Source of the DNA: Saccoglossus kowalevskii
Taxonomy: Eukaryota > Hemichordata > Enteropneusta > Harrimaniidae
Direction of reading: 5' to 3'
NCBI RefSeq assembly: GCF_000003605.2
Contig: NW_003156236.1
Location: 211,899-253,084 of the forward strand
DNA: 41,186 nt
Shown here piece after piece: positions 1 to 11,441 of this stretch; the first letter of the stretch is position 1; every line of letters begins with the position of its first letter. The notes below the pieces were generated by a model. The model saw nothing but the letters and a program-made list of their open reading frames with translations. It searched no databases and was not told the DNA's origin. Made by a program: the position numbers and the translations under genes.

Positions 1-486
1 CTCTTTCTTGTTGACATTCAGACTAAAATCATGTGACAGGCTGTTAAAATTGGCTGTTGCATACTCTTTCGCCGGTCTGGGAAATGTGTTTAATTAGCTC
101 TCATTCAAGCAACAATGCAGATTTCCCAGTGGGAGTGAAACTATTCGACTCTGCCATTAAAAAATAGAGGTGTTTTCAGCAAAAAACGAATAACCCTGGA
201 ATGCACACAAAATACTGAATTTCGGAACAAATCGTGCATTACTTCCAGCAGCAGAATACCACAGAAATATCAGACGAAACATGAAAACCCTATATATTGT
301 ATTTCGGCCTGAACCCTCTATATTGCAATTCAAGGAATTAACCCTTATGTGCATCCATTTCCCACCTTGGTATCACCCACCCCTGAAAACAAACTCTTAA
401 TACCACGCTGAAGCGTTTGGTAACAACCACAGTACGGACTGGACGTGTGATACAGCAGTTCAGTGTTCGACAGGAAATAAAGGTCA
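1..486. other. 5' flank of TLR gene 1, no gene seen
   Basis: AT-rich flank upstream of the first receptor. Short ORFs here lie on the opposite strand and show no recognisable domain. I see no convincing TATA box or other promoter element whose position can be argued. The 5' UTR probably ends with the segment just before the double ATG at 487-492. Confidence 0.4.
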
Positions 487-2641
487 ATGATGTCTCTCGC
501 GAAAGTATTGGTTTTCATGCTCATATTGAACACGAGACTACGAGTTACGAGATCGTGTATTCCGGCTACTAATGTCACCTGCCCAAGGCTATGTGAGTGT
601 ACACTCTGTGGTAAAGCTTTGTACTTAAATGTTTATTGCTGGAACGTCAAATCTGCGTCAATGCTGAACGACACGGTACAGCTAATGCCACTGGAAACCG
701 ACACTGTTGGTATTGGATGGAACAAATTATCGCAGATATTCAATAGGACATTCCTCCGTTTATCTAACTTAACACGGCTTTTTGTTGATCACAGCAAACT
801 GGACGGAAATCTAATACAACTTGGGGCATTTCACGGGCTTAATAAGTTGACACATTTGAACATGGGCAACAACCCCCGTCCTGGTATAATACAATTGCAC
901 AGTGAGTGGCTGAAACCATTGCCATTGCTATCAATATTAAGTTTCGAATATAGTAACTTGAATTATATTCCAGAGGACGTGTTTGCAAACAATTCCAAAT
1001 TATATCTGATTAAACTCTATAACAACAACCTGAAATCGATTGCAGCGTCGACATTTCATAACCTGCCGGAACTTGAAAGATTGTTTTTACAGCATAACTC
1101 ATTAACCAGTCTACCAGCAGACATGTTCAATGGAACGCGCGAAGTCAAAGAACTGAACATTGCTCACAACCAACTAACAACCATCTCTCCTGACACCGGC
1201 CTACAAAATTTAGCCTCATTATACAAACTTCATGTATACGGCAATCCATTAGACTGTGGATGTGACTTAATTTGGTTTCGTAATTGGATTGACACTACAG
1301 ACGTTGTGTGGAATATAAACAATGTAAACTGTTCCGATGGAAAGAATATTCTTAAATTCAATCCTGAGAGATTACAGTGTGGTTTTCCTGTTCTGATAAC
1401 TGTGATGTCGACATTGTCAGTTGTTATCTTGTGTACGGGGATAGTTCTGGTCATTTTAAACAGATGGCAGTTACGGTATGTACATCACATTATTTATTTG
1501 TAGATCACGTAATTTTCAGTGTGGCGTCTATGGATAGGTCTTGTCTGAATAGAAATACCGCACCTTTTGTGTAAATTCAATTTCAGTTCAAACTGCATCA
1601 CGCCAGGCCATCAACACATTAAACCACAGTGCACCACGCCATGGTACCCACACTGCATCACACCATGGCACATACACCGAACCACTTTGCACCACGTCAA
1701 GCCACTCACACATCAAACCACACTGCATCATGCCATGACACCCACACCACAACAAGCTAAACTGAATCACGTCACGTAAAGTCACGCAACTCTCACCACA
1801 ACAAATTCCACTGCACCACGTCATGCCATACTATCCAGACCAAAGTATACTGCACTGCGATACCACGGCAGACCATCCACATCACACCACCCGATCACAT
1901 CACCGTACCGCAAATGGTAACAATATACTCAACTGGATACTACACGAAACGACTGGACTTGACTCCCAAGATGTAGATATCCCTATTCCATGTAATTCAT
2001 ACTTGATACAATCTGTACGCTTTCTGATGTTGAAACTTCTGACCACATTGACAGCTACACAACTCTGGATGGCCAGTTATTATATATAAAATAATTAATG
2101 ATTGTGTTCACATATATGCAGATATGGTATATTTTTATGTAGACGTGCATGCAGAAGAGAGTATGCAGAAATTGAAAGATGCAATGACGAGTTTGAATAC
2201 GATGTTTTCCTTTCACATTCCAGCAAAGATGTAGATTGGGTTACAAATGTCCTCCGACCAACTCTGGAAAACCCACCTTATAACTATAAACTGTGTTTAG
2301 ATTATCGCGATTTTATTGTAGGGGATACAATCGCTGATAATATCATTGACGCTGTGCAGAAAAGTCGTAAAACGGCATTCATCTTAACTAAATCATTTAT
2401 AGAGAGTGAGTGGTGTTACTTTGAACTTGAGATGGTACGACAACAGATGTTTGATGAACACAGAGATTTAGCCATTTTAATCATGAAAGAGAATGTCTCC
2501 ACCGGTGATATGCCAGGATTGCTGAAGTATTTAATGAGAAAGGGCAACTATATTGAGTGGAGTGAAAACAAATACGGAAATAAATTATTTTGGAACAAAC
2601 TTGACAATGCTCTAAACTACAACAAAGAAAACATGGTTTAA
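487..2641 (+). CDS. Toll-like receptor, intact, two exons (TLR gene 1)
   Basis: Single-pass innate immune receptor: an extracellular LRR ectodomain and a cytoplasmic TIR signalling domain. Exon 1 is 487-1475 and exon 2 is 2122-2641; the intron is phase 2 (CG|gtatgt ... gcag|A) and the spliced product is 502 aa. Visible order: hydrophobic signal peptide (about 1-23), cysteine-rich LRRNT (CPRLCECTLC, about 32-41), roughly seven LRRs (about 65-250), one LRRCT (C257, C259, C282, C298), TM helix (about 301-325), NRW stop-transfer, TIR (about 356-490). TIR boxes: YDVFLSHSSKD (box 1), LCLDYRDFIVGD (box 2/BB loop), SEWCYFELEM, and FW (box 3). The ectodomain is short for a TLR and has a single cysteine cluster. 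The BB-loop proline is replaced by valine. The exon join is supported by the paralogues at 8340-10286 and 35264-36269, which have the same donor position. The second ATG of the pair at 487 could also be the start. Ligand and pathway cannot be told from sequence. Confidence 0.92.
1594..1835. repeat. Degenerate CAC-rich minisatellite in intron of TLR gene 1
   Basis: About seven imperfect copies of a unit near 30-45 bases, with a recurring core like ACTGCATCACACCATGG and spacers rich in CCACAC. C and A dominate one strand. It is confined to the intron between the TM and TIR exons and explains the long, low-complexity ORFs there on both strands (His/Thr-rich on +, Cys/Trp/Gly-rich on -), which are not genes. 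Confidence 0.7.
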
Positions 2642-3170
2642 TTTAAAGTGAGTTGGTTGCTAATGGTGACACAGAATAGTCAGTCGTGAAGATATAGGTA
2701 ACTCTTCATTTGAATATATATATATTTCATTTAAAACTAGTGTTGCTGTATAGTATTATTTGTGAAAAATATTTGTTATGTACTTTTTTCCAGTTTATCA
2801 CTCAACCTTTTTTTATGATTTATTTTACAAGTGAAAATACTAACTGTAAATATAGCGCATTTTGCCACAAAATTATATCCATGTTTGAGACTACATGACA
2901 GGGTTGGGCAGCCGTATTATTGCCAAATGCCGATTCAGAGCACTATCCTGGCGTCAACCAGCCTCGGCACAAATACCTGCAGACTTATTCCGTGGTTTAC
3001 ATAGGTGTACGTAGTTCTATTAATTTGTTTTCACGTCACGACATGAACTTTATAGCGTTTGCATTATTGTGAAATGAAGGCAAACAATGTTTAGAGTCGA
3101 ATAGAATTCATTCAATGGGTAGTAAACAAAGCAATCAAAAGACGTATTCAAATGTTCATTTACATTAAAA
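2642..3170. other. Intergenic, no gene seen
   Basis: 3' flank of TLR gene 1, including its presumed 3' UTR just after 2641. No clear canonical polyadenylation hexamer lies close to the stop. Nothing coding recognised. Confidence 0.4.
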
Positions 3171-3511
3171 GCGGGAGGGTTATCACCTGCACACGTGTGG
3201 GAATTGAGTCGATAACAACACTTCGCTGGTTCCCGGCGTCCCTTGCGAGTGGTAGGCAGGACACAGGTAACTAGTAATCGCCATATTGTTCCACTGGGCC
3301 GGGATTCCGGCCCAAATGCACGTGACCAAGTGACGTAATTTGTAAACATACAAATATTCGCTTCCCGTAAAAACACGCCATGCCCATACAGTCTGCCAGC
3401 AAGGACATAATATAACCAGCCAATAACAACACACGCTAAAAAGGCTCAAAGTTAGATAAACAATGACACGATATCGCCATCTGACGTATGCGCAGGTGAC
3501 GACTCCCCCGC
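3171..3511. mobile_element. MITE-like element, copy 1 (longer form)
   Basis: Terminal inverted repeats: the left end AGCGGGAGGGTTATCACCTG pairs with the reverse complement of the right end, CAGGTGACGACTCCCCCGCT. TTAAA lies at both edges and may be a TTAA-type target duplication. Both ends recur in a shorter copy at 10992-11133, with the same inner sequence (CGGGAATTGAGT near the left end, AACACACGCTAAAAA and CCATCTGACG near the right). No transposase; the ORFs on the minus strand here are products of the element. Superfamily not assigned, though TTAA would fit a piggyBac-like element. Confidence 0.7.
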
Positions 3512-3516
3512 TTTAA

Positions 3517-5649
3517 ACTCGCATGACTACAAGTGTTCCATCACAGTCCCTCTATCGAACTAACATCCCACATATTCACACACCCACGTTGGTTCCGGGT
3601 TCAATGGCCTAAATCGATTCTAGGTATGTTCTATTATAGGCGATGATAACAAACAGTTGAAACTAGTACACACAATAAAACTGCCTACGGTGTCACACTA
3701 TACATGTCGTGATAAATCTTCGCATGCATGGGAGAAAATAGGCAGTCAATTGAGGTCACTTGCAGGAATTATGTTTTTCATTTTCCCTGTCCACCCGCGT
3801 CACACTAAGAAGTACTTTTTCTAAACAAATAAGGCACGTACTTACCAAATATCAGATCAATCAGCCTGGCATTTTCAAGTAGCTAGTGAAAATCGACAAG
3901 ATTTATATTATCACGGTAAAAATAAATCTGATCCATCGAAAGCACGCAGAAATTGGGCTGATTGAAAAGTTGTGAAGTGAATAAATGCCAATCACCCACA
4001 CAAATTGATAAAATAATGCTATAATTGACCGGTGAAAATGATTTATATAATTGGATTAAGACAATATGTACATAACATCGCAAGGAGCATTCTATTAACA
4101 CAACCTGGGTCCCAATAATTACAAAATCTTTGATTGTATAATGTTCAAACTGCTAGTGCTATCTATCTATCAAACGTTTTGTCCATTTTTCTATTAGCAT
4201 GATACTACTGAAAAATACTAAACTACTGAAAAATACTAATGATGTCACATGAGAGGCCCATATTCTACCCCAAAACCTACGTTCATGTAGACAATATCCA
4301 GTCAGTAATACAAACATGTCTAGAAATTTCTGGAAATTGAATTTGTACATAATTTTACACGTAACAAACTTAAAATTGTGTATCCAAATTCCTTTATTAA
4401 TGTGTGATTATCCAGTTAGTATTAAAAGCACATCTCATAATAATTAGAAATGTTCAGTGTTAATGAGATTTTATTGTCAGCTAATAGTTATTCCACATGT
4501 ATTTTATGCATGTGGATATATGCTGAAATAGAAACAAATCCTAGCGATTTGGAGCAAAAATAACGAAAAAGCAATATCGCCGAACAGGTACACAAAGCAT
4601 AGACTAATTTGGTGTCTACAAAATGAAGATTCGAAGTGCGTGAAATAATTTATTTATATGCAACTTTATTTCAACAATAGTTACACTTTCAAAACTCTGT
4701 CGTTTCATATTTTTTGGACTGTAAATAGACACATACCATCAATCCTCGCATTGGTTCACACTCTACTCAAATATGTATGATCGTATGATTTTTTTTTACA
4801 AATATTCACCTCTATTATTGTGCATACGCTTCTAATAAAAATATGAACATATATAGTGTATCATTTCTTTCTTAAGTGTATTATCGCAAAAACACACATA
4901 CAGAAAAGAATTATGTAATTCACAGGAACCATAATCTAAGTTTTGTTATTAAAATGGCATACAATTTTCAGTATACGAAAACCAGTATTCGAATCAGTTA
5001 GCTAAACATTCAAACGTCGATTTGAAATTAATATTTCAGAAATAGTTATATTTTCCCCACCTGCTTGTTTTACTATATTCATGACCAGGTAGACTGTACT
5101 CAATGACATGGTAAGTGAAAAACGATGATTGATTGGAAGTATAAACAGTCTTGTCCTCCAACAGTGTGCCCTCCAATAGAGATGTACTTAAATGTGTGAA
5201 ATCCACAAAATGTCCTCAGAATACACGTGACATTTTAAGGTTTGCTGCTGGTTTCGATGTTTATGCCTTGCTAGCACATGTTGCTTGTTCATTTCTTCTT
5301 CCCAATGTATTGACTGAATGTGTAATAAAATATAGAGAATTCAAATGGTCATGGTAACAACATGAATTTATATGACTCACTTGTACATTTGATGAATCAT
5401 CTCTTGGGTTATATTTTATTGTACAACATACATGAACGATTTTCTTGTGCGGGTTATAAACTCCGGCAGTTCGGCTTATTGTAATTAAAAAAACGAAACG
5501 AAACTGAGCGAAACGAAACGGGATAACACACATAAACTGTAATCAGCGAAACAAGGGTCTCATACGTACAATATTCACAATTGTATATAAGTACATAAAA
5601 CATTTACCGAAAATAACAATATTTTAAATAGTAAATGGTTCGTTTCGCT
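3517..5649. other. Intergenic, no gene seen
   Basis: AT-rich. Holds an 18-bp direct duplication (4204-4239, unit ACTACTGAAAAATACTAA) and a short CGAAA-rich run (about 5490-5520). The ORFs here are short, low-complexity and lack domains. Confidence 0.4.
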
Positions 5650-5826
5650 AATTATAGATAATCGGTAATTCCTCTATGCACTCGATTCTCCGGGGTAGAA
5701 CTATATATTGCACTTCCGTCAGACCACATAGTTTACAGTCACAATGTCAACAGGTTGCATATTTGGGTGCTGTTTTGTCGTAGATTAGAAACAAAATTGA
5801 ATGAATACAAATTAGTCATCAATTAT
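5650..5826 (-). pseudogene. Relic of TLR ectodomain 5' end (signal peptide + LRRNT)
   Basis: On the minus strand one frame reads a hydrophobic stretch (LICIHSILFLIYD), then ATC-stop-HCDCKLCGLTEV, then a tail that stops at 5648-5650. The C-x3-C-x-C-x2-C spacing and the CGL ending match the LRRNT of the other receptors here (TCPRLCECTLCGK in gene 1, TCPSLCYCELCGL in gene 2), with TGA in place of the proline codon. No LRRs follow. Read as the remains of a fourth family member in the same orientation as gene 2. Short match, so moderate confidence. Confidence 0.5.
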
Positions 5827-8339
5827 TGAAAAGTTAGGCGAATTCAATTTACTGATGAGTGGTTGACTGGTGACAACACAACGCGGAACTTCATGAATAA
5901 ACGGAGATACTTCCGTGGGTGATCCTCCACAAACCATGATTCGTATGACAAGAATGGTGTAAAAGCAAAACAAATATGATCCCAACAAAATTAATGCTCA
6001 GTGACGGTTTAGTATAGATGATATGATATCACATGTTGAGAGATGATATTAAAAAGAATAATAACATAGCTCCAGATGCTTGCACATCAACCAAAATGAC
6101 GATGCAGGTATTCAGGCTGTGAACACATTTAACCCTTGATTACACAAATTTGGCGTTTTATTCACACACTTATCATTTATGTTCATAGCAAATAAACAAC
6201 ACAATGCTCTATTATTGTGAAAATTAGAAACAAATATTACAATACAAACGTGATTTTCTATTCAATCATGTACAATGTTACACATTGAATATCTTGTTAC
6301 CACAAGTTGTCAACAGAAGGCATACGTCAAAAAAGCTAATGCTGGGGTTGTTTCTTCAATGCAAAGACAAATGTATGTAATACAGGATTTACGTTGAATA
6401 AAGAAAACATTCAGAATTTTCCCAGAATTATCAGATGACGAAACATACTAGGGTCTGCACCCCGTTGCTAAGACTTCCATGAGATTGCCCCGTACCAAAA
6501 ATAACTATTTCCCTCACACATTGGGGATATTTAACCGTTTTCATATTGCAAACCTCTGGTCGGTTAAGTAACACAGTCTCATTGTTAGTAATGCAATTTT
6601 TCAGCTATAGTTGAGGATATCTGTACAGATTCTGTTCTCTTGACAAGGGCATCATTTCTCAGGCACCTTCCAGTAAAAGTTGTTTGCATGGAAATCTATT
6701 TAACACTACAAAAAAGACAATAGTACTTGAAATGAAATACACCCACACCAAAATATCTCGTTAAAGCTCTTGCCTTAAATACTTCTCAAAATAATAGACA
6801 AAGCACAGAATAATACAATGAATACATTTACTAAAATAAAGGATTGTCTAGAGAAGTGTGCATTGGTGATAACTCAGCATGTGGAAATTGAAAACATTCA
6901 ATGACTTCTTGCAACACAACAACGAAGAGATACAGGAGTCTTGCTTGGAGGACACTGCTGAAAGCAGGAGATCGCAGAGTAGCTTGTACAAGTCCCACAG
7001 AATGATGATTGAAGTCACTTGTCTCACAATATCGTAGAAGCAACAAACACTCAATTAAAATAATGGCGACAACAATCTAGCCCATCTATAGAGCACAAAT
7101 GGCTTAGTTTCAGTTACACCACCTGGGTTTCCACAGGAGCCAATCAGAATGTAGTCTTGCCAGCAGCTGTCTCACAATCATATACAGGCAGTAGATCGTA
7201 CAAATCTCTTGTTACGTAAATCGCAAGCACACCTGGTAGATCCCAACTGTCCTTCCAGAATTGTTAACAAGTATGACCTGTCAATCACCTTTATGACAGT
7301 TATCACACTGAAATGCTCACCGTTTCTTCTCATGATTCCATGCACACTTCTATTTGCAAGGTTTCAAGTAATATAAAAAGAAAACATAAAATAAAGGAAA
7401 CTGACAGGTATGTAGAACTTGATTTTAAAAAATGGTATATTGACTAAAATAGAGTATATTCAATGTTTCGTATTATTCATACACAGACAGTTGGTGTTCA
7501 ATGTTACATGACCTAAGTCCGTCAACATGTATTGACATCTTTAACTATATTTAACAAATGTATGTCTTTCATTGGTTATCAATACCATTAACAATCACTT
7601 TTCCCATATATAGATGTTTCTGCTCAACTGCACAAAATATATCTCTCTTGTACTTTGGATCATAATTTCCGTTATTATTATATCCCTGGGTAAATACATC
7701 ACTGTTTATAGTATATTAATTACAGACACTTACTCATTTATATAATAATTCTATTTGTTATGAGACCATTGCAATTTATGGTGTGATTGATTTCCATAAC
7801 ATACAATTTAGTGGTGCATTTTAATCTGTAAACAAGTGGACGAATATCACAGGTGATTTGTTTTTGACAGACTTAATTATGTCAAATTTGACTTCCTTAA
7901 ATATGGCAGGCTTCGTTATTCACGAAGTAATGGCTGTCAAGGTCCTCTGTAGACGCTTGTCTCTTGATAGTGGGTGGGCAACATTATCCAGATAATGTCA
8001 TTCCCACAGGGCATTATCTCAATTATGACCTAACTGGTCGAGAGAACAAAACATTGGCCCACGTGCAGTGTTGTATGTTAGCTTTAACCTGTACGAGTAA
8101 AATAACTCACCAACACAGATTGCCCCACTCAGTTGAATAATAGGACTGTATTCTTGAGTCGTAATAGAGTTTAAGAGTGTTTACAGGAGTCATCTGTACA
8201 AGGTATAGAGGGATAAATATTGCCCCCACTCAGATAACCTTTATGACTGTCTTCTTGATGTTTGATTTATTGATATATAATGACCACGGAAGATCATACT
8301 TTTTATTTAGAATGTCCCAAACTTGTCACACACACACAT
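5827..8339. other. Intergenic, no gene seen
   Basis: AT-rich non-coding DNA downstream (on the minus strand) of the gene 2 TIR exon. Overlapping minus-strand ORFs at 6831-7054 have no recognisable motif. There is a small perfect palindrome (CATTATC-CA-GATAATG) near 7982. Nothing else supported. Confidence 0.4.
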
Positions 8340-10286
8340 CTAGATCATGTTTATGTTTTTAAACTTCAAAGCTGCGTCAAGTTTTTTCCAAAACAGCTTT
8401 TGTACTTGTTTATCCTCACTCCAGATTATATGGTTACCATTTCTCATCAAATATTGTAATAATCCAGGCATTTTATTAGCTGTAATGTTTTCTTTCAGAA
8501 CAATCACAGCTTGATTTCGATGTTCATCGAACATTCTTTGCCGGACCATCTCAAGTTCAAAATAACACCATCTCAAGTTCAAAATAACACCATCTCAAGT
8601 TCAAAATAACACCATCTCAAGTTCAAAATAACACCATTCGCTTTCAACAAAACTGTTTGTTACAATGAAAACCGTTTTACGACTCCTTTCTATAGATCTG
8701 AAAATATTGTCAGAAATATGGTCACCGACCATAAAATCGCGGAAATCTAGACAAAGTTTATAATTATAGGGTGGGTTTTCCAGTTTTGCCTGAATTGTAT
8801 CGTATACCCAATCCTCATCTTTGCTTGAGTGAGAGATGAATGCATCAAACTGATAGTCAAGTTCGTCCACATTAATGGGTTGATAACCACCGATACGGAG
8901 TTTACACAAAAATATACCATACCTGGAAAGGCAATCATGCAGTGTAATTAATGCATAGCAAGTATCAGATATCCTATAGTGTTTGTCGCCGTTCACATTG
9001 ATTTCATCGTTGCTGTATCAGAATTAAAATTTACATCGTTTTCATAGTACTCAATTGTTTTTGTCGTGATTTTCAACTGATTTTTTCTGTTTCCAGATGA
9101 TCATTTGTTGATGCCATGTTCGCTTTGCAGATAAAACGGTTGTTTGGTAAGTGTCAGTGTAATCAGAGTGATGAATCTGTGAGTTACATTTCAACATATA
9201 TTCACTATGCAACTAATTTGTGGTTCGTTTCAGTATATGTTATAATCTTCTTACCTGATTCGCCATCTGTTTAAAACCATGAATATTATTGCAACGCTCA
9301 GGATAAGAAATGTTATTGTGGAAGCAACAGTAACCGGAAGAACTGGAAAAGCACACTGCAATTTGTCCGTATCAAATTGTTGAATATTTTGTCCGTTGGA
9401 GCAATTTACATTGCCAATGTCATGTATGACATCTGTGACAGTGTCTATCCAGCGCCGAAACCAAACGAGATCACATCCACAGTCAAATAAGTTTCCATAT
9501 AAATGGAGTTTTTTCAAAGAGAATAACTTGTGTAGGCCTACGTCTGGTGAGATCGATGTTAATTTGTTGTAAGCAAAACTCAAATCTGTAATATTTGTAG
9601 ATCCATTGAACATATTGTCTGGAAGCTTTATAAGACCATTGTAATGCAAGAAAACTCTCTTTAAGTCTGGCATGTTGTTGAACGTTGAATCTTGTATTGC
9701 TGTTAATTCATTGTTATTGAGCATGATGTTGACAAGTTTTCTGTTATTAGAGAATGCTGTTTCAGGAAGTGTTTCTAAATTACAGTTACGGAGGTCAATA
9801 GTCACTAAGGCTGTCAACGATCTCAGCCACTGTCTCTGTAAGTATGTCGTTAGCCCAGGAACAAAGTTGTAGCCTAGGTATAAAGCAACCAGTTTGTCCA
9901 GTCCTTCAAATGCATCAGGTTGCATTAAAAGTCCATCTAGCCGGTTATTGTTAAGATTAAGATATTGCAATTGTTTGAGGCGTGCAAATGTGTGCGCGGG
10001 TATAGTAGTGATTTGGTTCCATCTGAGGCTAAGTTGTTTGGTCTCTGGTGGTATTTGATCAACGATCTGCTTTACCTGAGATGGTGATAATTCCTATGTA
10101 AATGCAGTCTACTCCCCAGTACTAAACTATTTTTGGTATTGCCTTCAGACCGCACAGTTCGCAGTAACATAATGAAGGACAGGTGGAATTTATAGGATCA
10201 GATTTGACACAATGCTTTGAAGTAACAGCATATACCAGGATGCAGAATACGAGCAGAAAGACAGCAAAACGTGCAGCAAACTTCAT
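8340..10286 (-). pseudogene. Toll-like receptor, disrupted (TLR gene 2)
   Basis: Same architecture as gene 1. Ectodomain exon 10286 to 9255, TIR exon 8922 to 8340; the intron is phase 2 (ATC AG|gtaaga ... ttccag|G TAT), giving R-YGIFLC as in gene 1. Signal peptide MKFAARFAVFLLVFCILVYA, LRRNT CPSLCYCELC, LRRs, LRRCT (NLFDCGCDLVWFRRW), TM helix and TIR (FDAFISHSSKD; LCLDFRDFMVGD; FW) are all readable. Three lesions: an in-frame TAG at codon 55 (10122-10124); a +1 shift near 10093-10094, after which the frame leads into SQVKQIVDQIPPET; and a 22-bp TIR segment present four times (8547-8634), putting two TGA codons after SEWCYFELEMVLF. Because 3 x 22 = 66, the frame downstream of the repeat is kept. 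With a 55-codon product at best from this ATG it is a pseudogene, unless the assembly is wrong at all three places. Confidence 0.85.
8547..8634. repeat. 22-bp tandem repeat, four exact copies, inside TIR exon
   Basis: The unit CATCTCAAGTTCAAAATAAC plus AC occurs at 8547, 8569, 8591 and 8613 without visible mismatch. On the minus strand one copy encodes the CYFELEMV part of the TIR domain. The paralogue at 2409-2445 has a single copy. Identical units suggest a recent slippage or unequal-exchange event. Confidence 0.95.
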
Positions 10287-10991
10287 TGTACGTGCCGGAC
10301 TCTAAACTCCGAACTGATCACGGTGTATATGTATATGACGGACGCTTCTGCTTTGTGCGATTTCCAGGCACACTATGCTAATATATAAACGCCTATTACA
10401 TCATGGTCATGTGACAAAAAACACGTCCATGCTTCCTCTTTATCAACGAACACTTATTAATTATGTGACTGTTGAGTTAGTAATGCTGCTTGTCCATACG
10501 CCCAAATCCTGCGTGACTAAACCAGGAAGTGCATTAATTATGTTCTTTTGTTATTATTGGAGTTTCCAATCCAAACGTGGGAAGCCCATTCCTCAAATTC
10601 GACTAAGTGCGTTGGTACTGACTATTTGCGTATACAAGATTGAATTGTACTAAAAGGTGGTAGTGGGTTACATGACATTACGCATTCTTACAATTAGTAC
10701 ATGTGATTAATGCCATTGGGTTGAGCCATGAGCATAAATTGTTACCTCTGGTGTCCGTGGCTGTTACCATAAACAGCTGACGCCTTCTCACTGCTTCACA
10801 CTTAAACGATCACCAATGGGGAAATACCAATACCAAATACGAAATCAGGTTCTACACTGAGTTGTAAATGTATACTTAGTAGTGCGAAATCAAAAATGAA
10901 ATATGTCTTTCCTCACAAGAAAGTAAGATCACCTGAAAATGTCTTTCCTCACAAGAAAGTAAGATCACCTGAAAACATTGAAGAAATTGAA
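10287..10991. other. 5' flank of TLR gene 2 with a 36-bp direct duplication
   Basis: No gene seen; the + strand ORF at 10375-10653 has no domain and no homology to the neighbours. At 10903-10974 a 36-bp unit starting ATGTCTTTCCTCACAAGAAA is present twice in tandem and is identical. Confidence 0.5.
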
Positions 10992-11133
10992 GCGGAGGGT
11001 CGTCACCTGCGCATGCACGGGAATTGAGTGCCAACACACGCTAAAAACGCAAAGCCTTATGGGTAGACGGTTGTTTATAAACAATGACACGCTATGGCCA
11101 TCTGACGCATGAGCAGGGGATGACTCCTCCGCT
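10992..11133. mobile_element. MITE-like element, copy 2 (short form)
   Basis: About 140 bp with ends AGCGGAGGGTCGTCACCTG and, inverted, CAGGGGATGACTCCTCCGCT, flanked by TTGA/TTAA. It matches the two ends of the element at 3171-3511 but lacks that copy's middle (about 3205-3420), so it is an internal-deletion derivative of the same family. Confidence 0.7.
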
Positions 11134-11159
11134 TTAATTATGCTGATAAAAGAAGCAAA

Positions 11160-11441
11160 TACTGTAAAAGATGTTGAAAAAGCGACATGCCATTTCAGCG
11201 ATTTGTGGTAAAATGACGTAATAGCGAAATGTTGATTCAGCGAATCTGTCTTGTCATTGTTGATTTCCTGTTTTCACAATATTTTTATATTGTGTAATTA
11301 GGAAGCGCCTCAGATTTTTATGTTCCGCATTACTGTATACAAATTCCCAAGCCTTGGCCATTTTGAATTTATAATAAAATCATTAGCGACATCTTGAATT
11401 AGCGAATCACTTCTTTCGCTAAAAAGACACGTTTTACAGTA
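11160..11441. mobile_element. MITE-like inverted-repeat element (TACTGTAAAA ends)
   Basis: Left end TACTGTAAAAGATG and right end CGTTTTACAGTA are inverted copies. Subterminal blocks containing AGCGA/TCGCT and CATCTTGAATTAGCGAA-type motifs recur in inverted orientation. About 280 bp, no ORF. The TA edges would fit a Tc1/mariner-type target site. Confidence 0.6.

Noticed and set aside
1567-2089. Several ORFs (both strands) between the TM and TIR exons of TLR gene 1
   Set aside because: They lie in an intron with confirmed phase-2 junctions and consist of low-complexity His/Thr or Cys/Trp repeats from the minisatellite.
3050-3449. Overlapping minus-strand ORFs of 108 and 88 codons
   Set aside because: They cover the MITE-like element and its flank; no domain, and the shorter MITE copy destroys both frames.
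5490-5520. CGAAA-rich run as a regulatory site
   Set aside because: A simple short repeat with no neighbouring promoter or gene to relate it to.
10375-10653. 92-codon + strand ORF
   Set aside because: No signal, motif or family resemblance; it sits in the 5' flank of TLR gene 2.
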